Assembly: GCA_002424645.1 (NCBI GenBank)
Contig: DIKU01000028.1
Coordinates: 8,849-19,223, forward strand
Reading direction: 5' to 3'
Origin: Pelobacter sp. UBA5610
Lineage (GTDB): Bacteria; Desulfobacterota; Desulfuromonadia; Desulfuromonadales; Syntrophotaleaceae
DNA length: 10,375 nt
Notes under the pieces: model-generated
The model's input: the letters and a program-made list of their open reading frames with translations, nothing else
Database searches by the model: none
Told to the model about the DNA's origin: nothing
Program-made: the position numbers and the translations under genes
Shown: one piece after another, positions 1-6,646 of the stretch
Layout of the letters: each line of letters opens with the position of its first letter
Numbering within the stretch: the stretch's first letter is position 1

Positions 1-880
1 GGTCGCCGCCGATCCAGGAACCGAATCGCACTACCGTCGGCAGATCGCAGGTTGACAACTGATGTCCGAATATTTCGTCGAACGCCGCAGCCAGATCGGG
101 ATAAAAATCGCCCAGGGCGGGGATCAGAAAAGGCGCGTAATGATCGAGCCCCATGGTGATTTCGTTTTCCACCGCAGGGTGATGACGCCGGATTTCCTCG
201 GTCTGCCAAAGAGCGGTGATTTCGCAGAGGATCGCCTGCTGATGCGCAGCGGCTTCGGCATCGAAGAGCAAGGGTCGGTTCAGCTGTTCCAGGGCCCAGG
301 CGATATGTTGCCGCTTGGTGCGGGTCACACGCCGCGCCACTTCGGTCGGATGAGCGGTGAACACCGGGATCACTTCGATGTGCTGCAAGGCGGCGAGTAG
401 CTGCTCAGCCTTGAAGCCTTTATCGCGCAAACGAATCAGTGTGCCGCGTAGCGAGCCTGGTTTATCCATAGTTTCCGGTGCCAGTCGCACTGCCCGCAAG
501 CGTCTTTTTCGATGCTGGGTTTCCGCCAGGTTGACCAATTCGAAAAAAGTGGAAAACGCTTTGACGATTTGACCGGCATCGACCAGGGAAAGCTGCCGGA
601 TCAGACCGACTGCCGCCTGTAGCTGATGATCCTCACGCCAAACCCCGGCCCCGTGCTGAGTATGGTAGAGAAGGCGTCGATGGGAGATGGATCCATGACG
701 CAGTTCTTCTTCCAGTTCGTAGATCGGTATGCCGGCCTGTTCGCGGATCACCGTACCGAGCAATTTACCCAAAGAGCGTACGTCACGCCGCAACGGCCTT
801 TCCCACAGATCTCCGGCAAAGCTGGTCAGTTCCGCCAGCCTGGCCAAAGGACTGTCTACTTTCCAGAACAATTCCTGCAT
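1..880 (-). CDS. ppc: Phosphoenolpyruvate carboxylase, N-terminal part (cut by window edge)
   Basis: PEP carboxylase adds bicarbonate to phosphoenolpyruvate to make oxaloacetate and refills the TCA cycle in the cytoplasm. The minus-strand frame from 880 to the window edge gives 293 codons without a stop. It carries the family signature VFTAHPTEV at residues 173-181, with the catalytic histidine at H177. It also has FGSWIGGD at 286-293, the start of the conserved glycine-rich region, where the window ends. The full enzyme is usually close to 900 residues, so about two thirds lies beyond position 1. The start at 880 is supported by AGGAAGG a few bases upstream. The gene appears to stand alone, about 240 bases downstream of xerC on the same strand, with a weak candidate promoter in the gap. 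Identity is secure from the motifs; allosteric control cannot be judged from this part. Confidence 0.93.
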   Translation of the reverse strand, partial: MQELFWKVDSPLARLAELTSFAGDLWERPLRRDVRSLGKLLGTVIREQAGIPIYELEEELRHGSISHRRLLYHTQHGAGVWREDHQLQAAVGLIRQLSLVDAGQIVKAFSTFFELVNLAETQHRKRRLRAVRLAPETMDKPGSLRGTLIRLRDKGFKAEQLLAALQHIEVIPVFTAHPTEVARRVTRTKRQHIAWALEQLNRPLLFDAEAAAHQQAILCEITALWQTEEIRRHHPAVENEITMGLDHYAPFLIPALGDFYPDLAAAFDEIFGHQLSTCDLPTVVRFGSWIGGD

Positions 881-953
881 GTTTACCTTCCTGAACTTGC
901 GGCTCGGCAACGGGCCGGAAAGCATCGCGGCTAACATGGACGCGCTTTAGAAT

Positions 954-981
954 AGTCTAACGGCTTCAATCGAGGGTTCAA
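954..981 (-). promoter_or_regulatory. Candidate sigma70 promoter for ppc
   Basis: Read on the minus strand, TTGAAC (976-981) and TAGACT (954-959) are separated by 16 bases, 74 bases upstream of the ppc start. The match to consensus is moderate. The rest of the gap between ppc and xerC (881-1120) shows only short inverted repeats and no gene that I can support. Confidence 0.3.
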
Positions 982-1120
982 GCCGCAGGACAAGCTTCCC
1001 GGGAGTCTTCCCGTAAAGAAACGTGAGATTCAACGCCTACCGATGATTGCCGGCGATCCGTCAAGGATGAGCATGCCGATACAGAGACATTCCGACAGTC
1101 CTCTTTCCCCGCGCAAGGGA

Positions 1121-2041
1121 TCAATCCTCCACCCGCTCCTTTTTCCGTCCCCGCGGATGGGCGCGGTCATAAACATCCATCAACCGATCGAGGCTGACCT
1201 GGGTATATTTCTGAGTGGTGGATAAAGACGCATGACCAAGCAGTTCCTGGATAGCCCGAAGGTCGGCGCCGCCATCGAGCAGATGCGTGGCAAATGAATG
1301 CCTGAGGGCGTGAGGCGAGGCGTTCTTGAGAATACCGGCGCGCAACAACCATTTTTTCAGATTACGCTCGATGCTGCGGGCCGACAGCCTCCCTCCGCGA
1401 TAATTGAGAAACAGGGGTTCATCGCGATCGGGGACACCACGCTCGGTCAAATAACGTCCGAGGGCCTGCCGGGCCGGTCGCCCCATGGGCACGATACGCT
1501 CCTTGTCACCTTTGCCCCTGACCCTGACAAGCCCTTCGCGCAGATCGAGATGACCGACGTTGAGTCCCGCCAGTTCCCCGACCCGCAGGCCGCTGGAGTA
1601 AAACAACTCCAAAATGGCGCAATCGCGTACCGTCAGAGGTTCCGCGCCATCGGCAGCCTTGATCAGATCAAACACCTCATCAACCGTCAATACTTTGGGC
1701 AGATAGTGCTCCCGTTTCGGTGTAGAGATCGTTTCGGCAGGATTGACCTCCAGTTCCCCCTGGCGAACGAAATAGCGGAAAAAGCTGCGCACGGCTGAAA
1801 GCTTACGGCCGATACTGGTCCTGCGGTTGGTCTTGTGCAAGCGGGCGAGATAACGCCGCAAGACAAGGGCATCGACCTGGCAAAGGGAAACCGTCGATGG
1901 CGCCTCGCCTTTCATATCGGCCTCGTTGGTGAGAAACCGCGAAAATTCAGACAGATCCTGGCGGTAGGCACGCAAGGTATGCGGCGACAGGTTGCGCTCG
2001 ACGTCGAGATGGTGGCAGAAGCGGTCTATCAAGCTATCCAT
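1121..2041 (-). CDS. xerC: Tyrosine recombinase XerC
   Basis: XerC is a site-specific tyrosine recombinase. Together with XerD it resolves chromosome dimers at the dif site during division. The 306-residue product has the usual family length. The N-terminal SAM-like DNA-binding domain spans about residues 1-95 (LSPHTLRAYRQDL, then the LSAVRSFFRYF helix). The catalytic domain spans about 110-295. All six active-site residues are visible: R153 (SSGLRVGEL), K177 (GKGDKER), H244 and R247 (HALRHSFATH), H270 (LLGHASLSTTQ) and the nucleophile Y279 (KYTQV). Only a weak Shine-Dalgarno (AAAGG) lies upstream of the ATG at 2041, but the protein begins as XerC proteins normally do. It is divergent from the hydrolase operon and has no integron or phage genes nearby. 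That favours the housekeeping XerC over an integrase; XerD is the main alternative name. Confidence 0.9.
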   Translation of the reverse strand: MDSLIDRFCHHLDVERNLSPHTLRAYRQDLSEFSRFLTNEADMKGEAPSTVSLCQVDALVLRRYLARLHKTNRRTSIGRKLSAVRSFFRYFVRQGELEVNPAETISTPKREHYLPKVLTVDEVFDLIKAADGAEPLTVRDCAILELFYSSGLRVGELAGLNVGHLDLREGLVRVRGKGDKERIVPMGRPARQALGRYLTERGVPDRDEPLFLNYRGGRLSARSIERNLKKWLLRAGILKNASPHALRHSFATHLLDGGADLRAIQELLGHASLSTTQKYTQVSLDRLMDVYDRAHPRGRKKERVED

Positions 2042-2095
2042 GACAGAGGCCTTTTAAAACCGTTAAAAAGGTTGGTATCAGGCATGATGAGCGCG

Positions 2096-2124
2096 TTGAC
2101 GCTCACGCATGGGCATGCCATAAT
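2096..2124 (+). promoter_or_regulatory. Sigma70-type promoter of the hydrolase-yjbQ-DUF362 operon
   Basis: TTGACG (2096-2101) and CATAAT (2119-2124) are separated by 17 bases. The -35 box lies inside the palindrome TGAGCG-N6-CGCTCA (2088-2105), which could be an operator. Transcription would start near 2131, only about 14 bases before the GTG start, so the leader is barely longer than the Shine-Dalgarno AGGAGG (2135-2140). Confidence 0.55.
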
Positions 2125-2144
2125 GAGCTCCGACAGGAGGAAAT

Positions 2145-2975
2145 GTGCAGCTTTTCTTCGAACTTTCGATTCTCTTTTTCGGGGTAACCATCAGCTTGAC
2201 GACGCTGAGTTACGCGGCGTATTGGTACGAATCCGCCAACCGCGATCCCGGACTGGTACTTTACCGTTTTCGCCTGACGCGGCTGGTTCTGGCCGCGAGC
2301 CTGATCCTTGGTGAAGCGGCCTGCTTGATGGCCACCATCCTACTGCACCCCATCGGCTGGTTCAACCGCAAATTGCCCCCCCTCACCCGTGAACAGACTC
2401 CGATCATCCTGTTGCACGGTCTGTTTCAGAGCCGAGCCTGCTGGTGGTGGCTTAAGTTGAACCTGCGGCGGCACGGGCACATAGCTCTGCATGCCATCGC
2501 CCTGCCTCCCTGGAAAGATGTGGAAGTCCTTACCGAACGACTGGCCAAAACCGTCGATACCTTGCGCCATCGGCATGGCACCTGCCGTGTACACCTGGTG
2601 GGTCACTCCATGGGCGCACTGATCGCCCGCAATTACCTGCAAATTCGCGGCGGTGCCGGAAAAATCGAGCGTTGCGTATTTCTTGGAGCTCCTCATGGAG
2701 GATCCAAACTGGCAGCGTTCGCGCTTTCCCCCCTGGGCCTGCTGCTGATACCGGGGTCCGCATTTCTGCAACGCCTGGCAACCGCTGCGTGGCCGGATCG
2801 CACCGGGGTTCTCAACATCTACTCCATCCATGACAACATGGTTCTGCCAGCTGAAAACGCCTTTTTGCCCGGTATCTCCAATGCGGAAATGACCGGCATG
2901 GGCCACACCTCCCTGTTGTTTTACCCGTCGGTTATCCGACGCATCATTGCCTATCTCGAGGAGCCGCAGCCATGA
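2145..2975 (+). CDS. Membrane-anchored alpha/beta hydrolase, lipase-like
   Basis: This 276-residue protein begins with two hydrophobic segments, about residues 3-27 and 44-66, which should hold it in the inner membrane. An alpha/beta hydrolase domain of triacylglycerol-lipase type follows. The oxyanion region is ILLHGLFQS (88-96), the nucleophile elbow is GHSMG with S155, and the likely acid and base are D230 (SIHDNMV) and H254 (GMGHTSLL), so the triad looks complete. The substrate is unknown; an acyl ester is a reasonable guess. The start is the GTG at 2145, placed 4 bases after a perfect AGGAGG; the overlapping ATG at 2143 opens a frame that stops after 14 codons. Its stop overlaps the yjbQ start in ATGA, so the two are translationally coupled. 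The family is clear, the physiological role is not. Confidence 0.85.
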   Translation: MQLFFELSILFFGVTISLTTLSYAAYWYESANRDPGLVLYRFRLTRLVLAASLILGEAACLMATILLHPIGWFNRKLPPLTREQTPIILLHGLFQSRACWWWLKLNLRRHGHIALHAIALPPWKDVEVLTERLAKTVDTLRHRHGTCRVHLVGHSMGALIARNYLQIRGGAGKIERCVFLGAPHGGSKLAAFALSPLGLLLIPGSAFLQRLATAAWPDRTGVLNIYSIHDNMVLPAENAFLPGISNAEMTGMGHTSLLFYPSVIRRIIAYLEEPQP

Positions 2976-3367
2976 TCACCCTGGATGTCACATCCCATAA
3001 ACGTGAAGACATGATCGACATTACCGCCCTGGTCCGGCAGGCGATTCGCAATGCCGGGATCGATCGAGGAATAGCTTATCTGCATGTACCGCACACCACC
3101 TCCGCGGTTACCATCAACGAAAACGCCGATCCCGATGTGGTGCACGATCTGCTGCTGGGCCTGCAGCGCCTGGCCCCGCGCGACAGCGGCTACCACCACG
3201 CCGAAGGCAACAGCGATGCCCACATCAAAAGTTCTTTGCTGGGCGTGGACCAGACGCTGTTGATTGAAGACGGCAAGCCGGTGCTGGGTACCTGGCAGGG
3301 GATTTATTTCTGTGAATTCGACGGCCCGCGCCGCCGCAAGCTGCATATCCGGATTCTGGCCGCATGA
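2972..3367 (+). CDS. yjbQ: YjbQ / UPF0047 family protein
   Basis: This 131-residue single-domain protein matches the YjbQ/UPF0047 family in full length. Conserved blocks are HTTSAVTINENADPDV (H41, E50, N51, D53), HHAEGN and AH (75-84), SSLLG (87-91) and TWQGIYFCEFDGPRRR (107-122), with conserved histidines and acids that look like a metal or active site. Family members form trimers and have a reported weak thiamine-phosphate synthase activity; their main role is unsettled. GAGGAG lies 8 bases before the ATG. The start overlaps the hydrolase stop and the stop overlaps the next start, each by 4 bases (ATGA), so it is the middle gene of a tightly coupled trio. The family call is firm; a thiamine function is only an inference. 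Confidence 0.88.
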   Translation: MITLDVTSHKREDMIDITALVRQAIRNAGIDRGIAYLHVPHTTSAVTINENADPDVVHDLLLGLQRLAPRDSGYHHAEGNSDAHIKSSLLGVDQTLLIEDGKPVLGTWQGIYFCEFDGPRRRKLHIRILAA

Positions 3368-4512
3368 CGCCCCGCGTTGCCCTGGCGGCTGCTACGAATT
3401 ACCACCGGGCTGTTGTGGAGCAAGCCCTTGACAGCCTGATGCGTGAACTTGGCGGCATGACGGCCTTTGTCCAGCCCGGTAAAAAGGTATTAATCAAACC
3501 CAACATGCTCGCCGGAAAAACGCCTGACAAAGCGGTAACCACCCATCCGGAGGTGGTACGCGCGGTGATTCGCATGGCGCAGGCCGCCGGCGGCATCGTC
3601 TCTGTAGGCGACTCGCCGGGAATCGGCACTCCCGAAGAGGTGGCCCGTCACTGCGGCATCATGGAGGTTATCGAAGATACCGGCGCCACCTTCGCGCCTT
3701 TTTGCGACTCGGTGCGCATCGGCCCGGTCGGCCGCACCTTCCGGCAGCTGGAACTGGCTCAAGACATTCTCGATGCCGATATCATCATCAACCTTCCCAA
3801 ACTCAAAACCCACGGCATGATGGGCTTGACCTGCGGCGTCAAAAACCTGTTCGGCGCGGTGGTCGGAATGCGTAAACCGGCCCTGCACCTGCAAGCCGGC
3901 GCGGATAAAAGCCTGTTTGCCCTGATGCTGCTGGAACTGGCTGACCACATCCGGCCTGCCCTGACTATCGTCGATGCCATCATCGGCATGGAAGGCAATG
4001 GCCCCGGCAGCGGTGATCCCGTTCCCATCGGAGCACTGCTGGCCGGAACCGACGTGGTAGCTGTCGACAGCGTCGCCACCCGCCTGGTCGGCATGACGGC
4101 TGCCGACGTATGGACCCAGCGCCTGGCGCAACAAACGCAACGACGCGGCAGTCGGCTCGCCGATGTCGAACTGCTCGGCGCCCCGCTGGATCGCTTGGCG
4201 GTACCGCGCATCCGTCCGGCCCAGAGCGCCGACATGGTCTGGGGCCTTCCGCAATGGCTGCATTCCCCATTGCGACGCTCTTTGAGTGCCCGTCCATACG
4301 CCGACCACCATCGTTGCCGCCAATGCGGCCTATGCGTGAAACACTGCCCCCCCCAGGCGATGCGCCTGACCCATGGCCGTCTGCATATCGACTACAGACG
4401 CTGCATCGAGTGTTTTTGTTGTCAGGAGCTATGCCCCTATGGAGCTCTCATGACCCGCCAGGGACTGCTGTTGCGTTTGACGCGATGGGTCAGCGAACGT
4501 AAAAAATCCTGA
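3364..4512 (+). CDS. DUF362 protein with C-terminal two-cluster ferredoxin domain
   Basis: This 382-residue protein joins a DUF362 domain (about residues 3-290) to a bacterial ferredoxin-like domain (about 312-365). DUF362 signs are KVLIKPNML (41-49), VGDSPG (81-86), INLPKLKTHGMMGLTCGVKNLFG (142-164) and the GMEGNGPGSGDPV stretch (208-220). The ferredoxin part has two CxxCxxCxxxC motifs, C318/C321/C324/C328 and C347/C350/C353/C357, and should bind two [4Fe-4S] clusters. An extra cysteine, C352, sits inside the second motif. There is no signal peptide, so it is probably cytoplasmic. DUF362-ferredoxin proteins are common in anaerobes and their reaction is not known to me; electron transfer is the safe inference. 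It has no Shine-Dalgarno and starts in the ATGA overlap with yjbQ, so it relies on translational coupling. Confidence 0.85.
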   Translation: MTPRVALAAATNYHRAVVEQALDSLMRELGGMTAFVQPGKKVLIKPNMLAGKTPDKAVTTHPEVVRAVIRMAQAAGGIVSVGDSPGIGTPEEVARHCGIMEVIEDTGATFAPFCDSVRIGPVGRTFRQLELAQDILDADIIINLPKLKTHGMMGLTCGVKNLFGAVVGMRKPALHLQAGADKSLFALMLLELADHIRPALTIVDAIIGMEGNGPGSGDPVPIGALLAGTDVVAVDSVATRLVGMTAADVWTQRLAQQTQRRGSRLADVELLGAPLDRLAVPRIRPAQSADMVWGLPQWLHSPLRRSLSARPYADHHRCRQCGLCVKHCPPQAMRLTHGRLHIDYRRCIECFCCQELCPYGALMTRQGLLLRLTRWVSERKKS

Positions 4513-4590
4513 TAATTTTATGGATACACAAAGTCGTTAACGGACAAGCCCCGCGCCAAACATGGAGCCGTAATGCCCGAGGAGATCGCC

Positions 4591-5097
4591 ATGACCATCC
4601 GTCCCCGTTTTTTGAATCGCCTTCTGCCCTGCTTTGCACTGGTAACTCTGCTGACCGGCTGCGCCGCATTTCGCGCCGAACCTCCCGAGGTTGCCCTGGT
4701 CGGATTGCAGGTGGAAAACCTGACATTGAGCCACGCCATCCTTACCGCCGATTTAAGCCTGTTCAATCCCAACGATTTCAGCATCAATGTTCGTGACGTG
4801 CGCTATACGCTGTCTATCAACAATATTCGCGTAGCCCAGGGAACGTCTCTGGACGGCATCCGCATCAACGCACATCAATACGGCCAAATGCCTCTGCGCT
4901 TATCGACCTCCTATTTCAACTTGCTGCGTCTGGGACCCCTGCTCGAGCAAAACAAACCTTTGCCCTACGAAATCTCCGGCGAAGTCACGCTCGGCAACTA
5001 CCTGGTCGGCAGCCGATCGCGCAGTTTCTCAAAAAAGGGAACGCTGGACCTGTCCGAGCTCAGCGGCAAGGCGGCAGCACCAGACGCCACCCCATAA
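4591..5097 (+). CDS. LEA14/WHy-domain lipoprotein
   Basis: The 168-residue product starts with a lipoprotein signal peptide: basic RPRFLNR, a hydrophobic stretch, and the lipobox LLTGC with lipidated C24. The mature part resembles the LEA type 2 / WHy domain: VALVGLQVENLTLSHAILTADLSLFNPNDF, followed by alternating beta-strand sequence to about residue 155. Members are predicted to sit in the envelope and are loosely linked to desiccation or stress; the function in bacteria is unclear. The ATG at 4591 is chosen because GAGGAG (4579-4584) lies 6 bases upstream and the signal peptide then has normal length. An in-frame ATG at 4573 also has a weak GGAG and would add six residues. It lies 78 bases after the DUF362 gene with no terminator between them, so it may be the last gene of that operon. 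Confidence 0.8.
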   Translation: MTIRPRFLNRLLPCFALVTLLTGCAAFRAEPPEVALVGLQVENLTLSHAILTADLSLFNPNDFSINVRDVRYTLSINNIRVAQGTSLDGIRINAHQYGQMPLRLSTSYFNLLRLGPLLEQNKPLPYEISGEVTLGNYLVGSRSRSFSKKGTLDLSELSGKAAAPDATP

Positions 5098-5103
5098 ACA
5101 CTA

Positions 5104-5129
5104 ACGGCGCCCGCTAATGCGGGCGCCGT
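5104..5129 (+). terminator. Strong GC-rich hairpin after the lipoprotein gene
   Basis: A perfect 11-bp inverted repeat, ACGGCGCCCGC-TAAT-GCGGGCGCCGT, begins 6 bases after the lipoprotein stop. It is placed like a transcription terminator but has no following T run, so it may act as a 3' end stabiliser or need Rho. Confidence 0.6.
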
Positions 5130-5350
5130 GCATGCTATACCTCGGTCATTTCAATTCCCTGGCGACGGGGATTTTTGTGACCGGCATAAACTTCATTGGC
5201 CTGGACAAGGCAAGGATCCCCAGCACTTACGGTGATCGAAACATTCGGGCACGCATCAAACACGCAACACCGCTTGCATCCCAAATGCCACCACGCATTT
5301 CACCATGCCACCCCGGATGAGTCTGCACATCACAGCAGACAAGCGTTCTC
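5130..5350. other. Non-coding gap with an imperfect hairpin; no gene seen
   Basis: No reading frame here has a convincing Shine-Dalgarno, codon use or family resemblance. The stretch contains an imperfect hairpin at 5142-5184: TCGGTCA pairs with TGACCGG (one T-G wobble), then CAA with TTG, then TTCCC with GGGGA, around a 7-base loop. It also holds an A/C-rich section (about 5250-5320) with several copies of CACGCA or CACGCAT. It could be a small RNA or just spacer between convergent transcripts. Confidence 0.4.
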
Positions 5351-5409
5351 AACCCGAGCGGGTTTTATACCATTCGCCCAAGGTTGCGCACGGTGCGTGC
5401 TCGGGTTTT
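5351..5409. terminator. Nested inverted repeats between convergent genes, possible terminator
   Basis: AACCCGAGC (5351-5359) is the reverse complement of GCTCGGGTT (5399-5407), forming a 9-bp stem followed on the plus strand by TTAA. The first arm can instead close locally as AACCC-GAGC-GGGTT followed by TTTA (5351-5367). A third hairpin, GCACG-GTG-CGTGC, lies at 5388-5400. The structure abuts the stop of the coiled-coil gene. The T runs favour action on plus-strand transcripts, but it may serve both directions. Confidence 0.4.
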
Positions 5410-5650
5410 AACGCCGGAAATGCATCTCGTTCTGCAATTCCAGAATTTTTTTACGCAGCGCCAGAACCTCACTGTGGGACGCCATCCCTTTAATGTAGTA
5501 GCGCAACTCCTGATATTCGCCGTGCAACCCCTCAAGGCGCTCAAGAAGATCCTTGTTGATGGCTTTCAGATCTTCATTTTCCCGTTTCAGGGATCGGATT
5601 TCCTCAAGGTGTTTGCTATACATCTCGATATTTACAACATTGGATGTCAT
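5408..5650 (-). CDS. Small coiled-coil protein, unknown function
   Basis: I do not recognise a named family for this 80-residue protein. From residue 8 to the end it is dominated by charged heptad-like sequence (for example HLEEIRSLKRENEDLKAINKDLLERLEGL). A short break, GMASHSE, near residues 55-61 suggests two antiparallel or consecutive helices. It has no signal peptide, membrane segment or cysteine. AAAGGAG lies 9 bases upstream of the ATG and a candidate promoter is at 5705-5733, so it is probably a real, separately transcribed gene. It lies downstream of the yggT-divIVA-yggU operon on the same strand, and DivIVA is also a coiled-coil protein. A link to division is possible but is only suggested by position. 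Confidence 0.7.
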   Translation of the reverse strand: MTSNVVNIEMYSKHLEEIRSLKRENEDLKAINKDLLERLEGLHGEYQELRYYIKGMASHSEVLALRKKILELQNEMHFRR

Positions 5651-5704
5651 GGTCCACTGCTCCTTTCCGCTTTGCAGCGACCTATCATGACCGGTCTTGT
5701 TATA

Positions 5705-5733
5705 ATTTTACCTTCAAAATCCTTTGAGGTAAA
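5705..5733 (-). promoter_or_regulatory. Candidate promoter of the coiled-coil gene, overlapped by a palindrome
   Basis: On the minus strand, TTTACC (5728-5733) and TAAAAT (5705-5710) are 17 bases apart. An inverted repeat covers nearly the same bases: ATTTACCTCAAA pairs with TTTGAAGGTAAAAT around ATCC/GGAT, with two single-base bulges. It could be an operator, or a terminator for transcripts arriving from yggU. Confidence 0.45.
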
Positions 5734-5799
5734 TGGAATATCGTGAATCGCATGGAATTGTTGACCGGAAGGACTCGAAAGGAAAAACTGGGGAGCGGA

Positions 5800-6087
5800 T
5801 CAAAAAAGTTTTTGTTTCGCGTCTTCGAGGGTAACCCCCTCGATAAGCAGGCGTTTATGACGGGATTTTTCACCTGAAACGAGGGTCACCCGGCTTTTGG
5901 CGACCCCCAGCAATTTTGCAATAAATTCCCGGCACAACTTATTGGCGGCCCCCTCTACAGGCGGCGAGGTGAGGCGAACTTTCAGGCTGTCGCCCTGCAG
6001 ACCGACCAACTCATTGCGGCTGGCGCGCGGTTGTACATGCACATCAAGCAGTAAGCCGTCGTCCGTTCGGGTGAGGCATGCGGGCAT
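5800..6087 (-). CDS. YggU / DUF167 family protein
   Basis: This 95-residue protein covers the whole DUF167 (YggU, UPF0235) domain. Recognisable blocks are VHVQPRASRNELVGL (16-30), LTSPPVEGAANKLCREFIAKLLGV (39-62) and VTLVSGEKSRHKRLLIEG (67-84). The fold is a small alpha/beta domain of unknown function. It is encoded next to yggT in many bacteria, as here. Its ATG shares one base with the divIVA stop (TGATG), so it is translationally coupled and is the last gene of the yggT-divIVA-yggU operon. The family call is secure but no activity can be assigned. Confidence 0.85.
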   Translation of the reverse strand: MPACLTRTDDGLLLDVHVQPRASRNELVGLQGDSLKVRLTSPPVEGAANKLCREFIAKLLGVAKSRVTLVSGEKSRHKRLLIEGVTLEDAKQKLF

Positions 6088-6632
6088 CAGCCCTCATCCT
6101 CCTCCCCCGTAGGGGAAAGCTGTGTAAGCGCATCTTCCTCAAGGATTTCCATCATGACCGGTTGAAAGCGCCCACGTTCCTGGGTCGGAGCAGAATTTAA
6201 TTCCAGCAAGCGCATGTGACTTTCGACCACGGCCCGCAGCCCCGACTCAAAGGAGACTTTCTGACGCCTCAATTCCTGAATTTCGGAAAGCATTTCTCCA
6301 TGCCGGTCGAGGGCTTTCTGGACAATTCTTTCGCCCTGAAGTTCGGCTTCGGCAATCACGATGTCCGCTTCCTTGCGGGCATTGGCTTTCAACTCGTCGG
6401 TCATCCTCTGGGTCGTCAACAAGGCTTCCTTGAGCGTCACCTCGCGTTCTCTTATTTCGTCCAGCGCACTACGGGTGTGCGACAGATCTTCCTTGAGCTT
6501 TTGGACTTCCAGATGAAAGCGCTCCAGTTCATCGGCAACCTGCTCGAGAAAATAATCAACCCCCGCCTTGTCGTAACCAAAAGGGCGGGTTTTGAAACGA
6601 TGCTGCTGAATGTCTATGGGAGTGATGGACAT
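6087..6632 (-). CDS. DivIVA family protein
   Basis: The 181-residue product begins with the classic DivIVA N-terminus: MSITPIDIQQHRFKTRPFGYDKAGVDYFLEQVADELE. It contains the conserved IDI..H.F and GYD...VD.FL elements that form the membrane-binding head. Residues of about 30-130 are a long coiled coil rich in E, K, R and L. The last 30 or so residues are acidic (EILEEDALTQL, ending GEEDEG) and probably disordered. DivIVA proteins recognise curved membrane at poles and septa and recruit partners; they are best known in Gram-positives but occur in some deltaproteobacteria. AGGA lies 8 bases upstream of the ATG. It is 14 bases after yggT and overlaps yggU by one base. Confidence 0.88.
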   Translation of the reverse strand: MSITPIDIQQHRFKTRPFGYDKAGVDYFLEQVADELERFHLEVQKLKEDLSHTRSALDEIREREVTLKEALLTTQRMTDELKANARKEADIVIAEAELQGERIVQKALDRHGEMLSEIQELRRQKVSFESGLRAVVESHMRLLELNSAPTQERGRFQPVMMEILEEDALTQLSPTGEEDEG

Positions 6633-6646
6633 GTTTAGGATCCTGT

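Noticed and set aside
62..934. Several plus-strand open frames over the first kilobase
   Set aside because: They lie opposite the PEP carboxylase gene, whose VFTAHPTEV and FGSWIGGD motifs are clear on the minus strand.
1000..1013. CGGGA-GTCT-TCCCG hairpin between ppc and xerC as an xerC terminator
   Set aside because: Short stem and no T run on the minus strand; too weak to call.
1121..2041. xerC as an integron or phage integrase marking a mobile element
   Set aside because: Length and motifs fit housekeeping XerC and no attachment repeats, tRNA or phage genes are nearby.
3490..4323. Minus-strand open frame of 277 codons opposite the DUF362 gene
   Set aside because: Shadow of the DUF362 reading frame; composition is His/Gln/Gly/Ala-rich without any recognisable domain.
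5117..5746. Overlapping plus-strand open frames of 60-120 codons
   Set aside because: No Shine-Dalgarno, low-complexity His/Pro-rich products, and the later ones mirror the coiled-coil gene.
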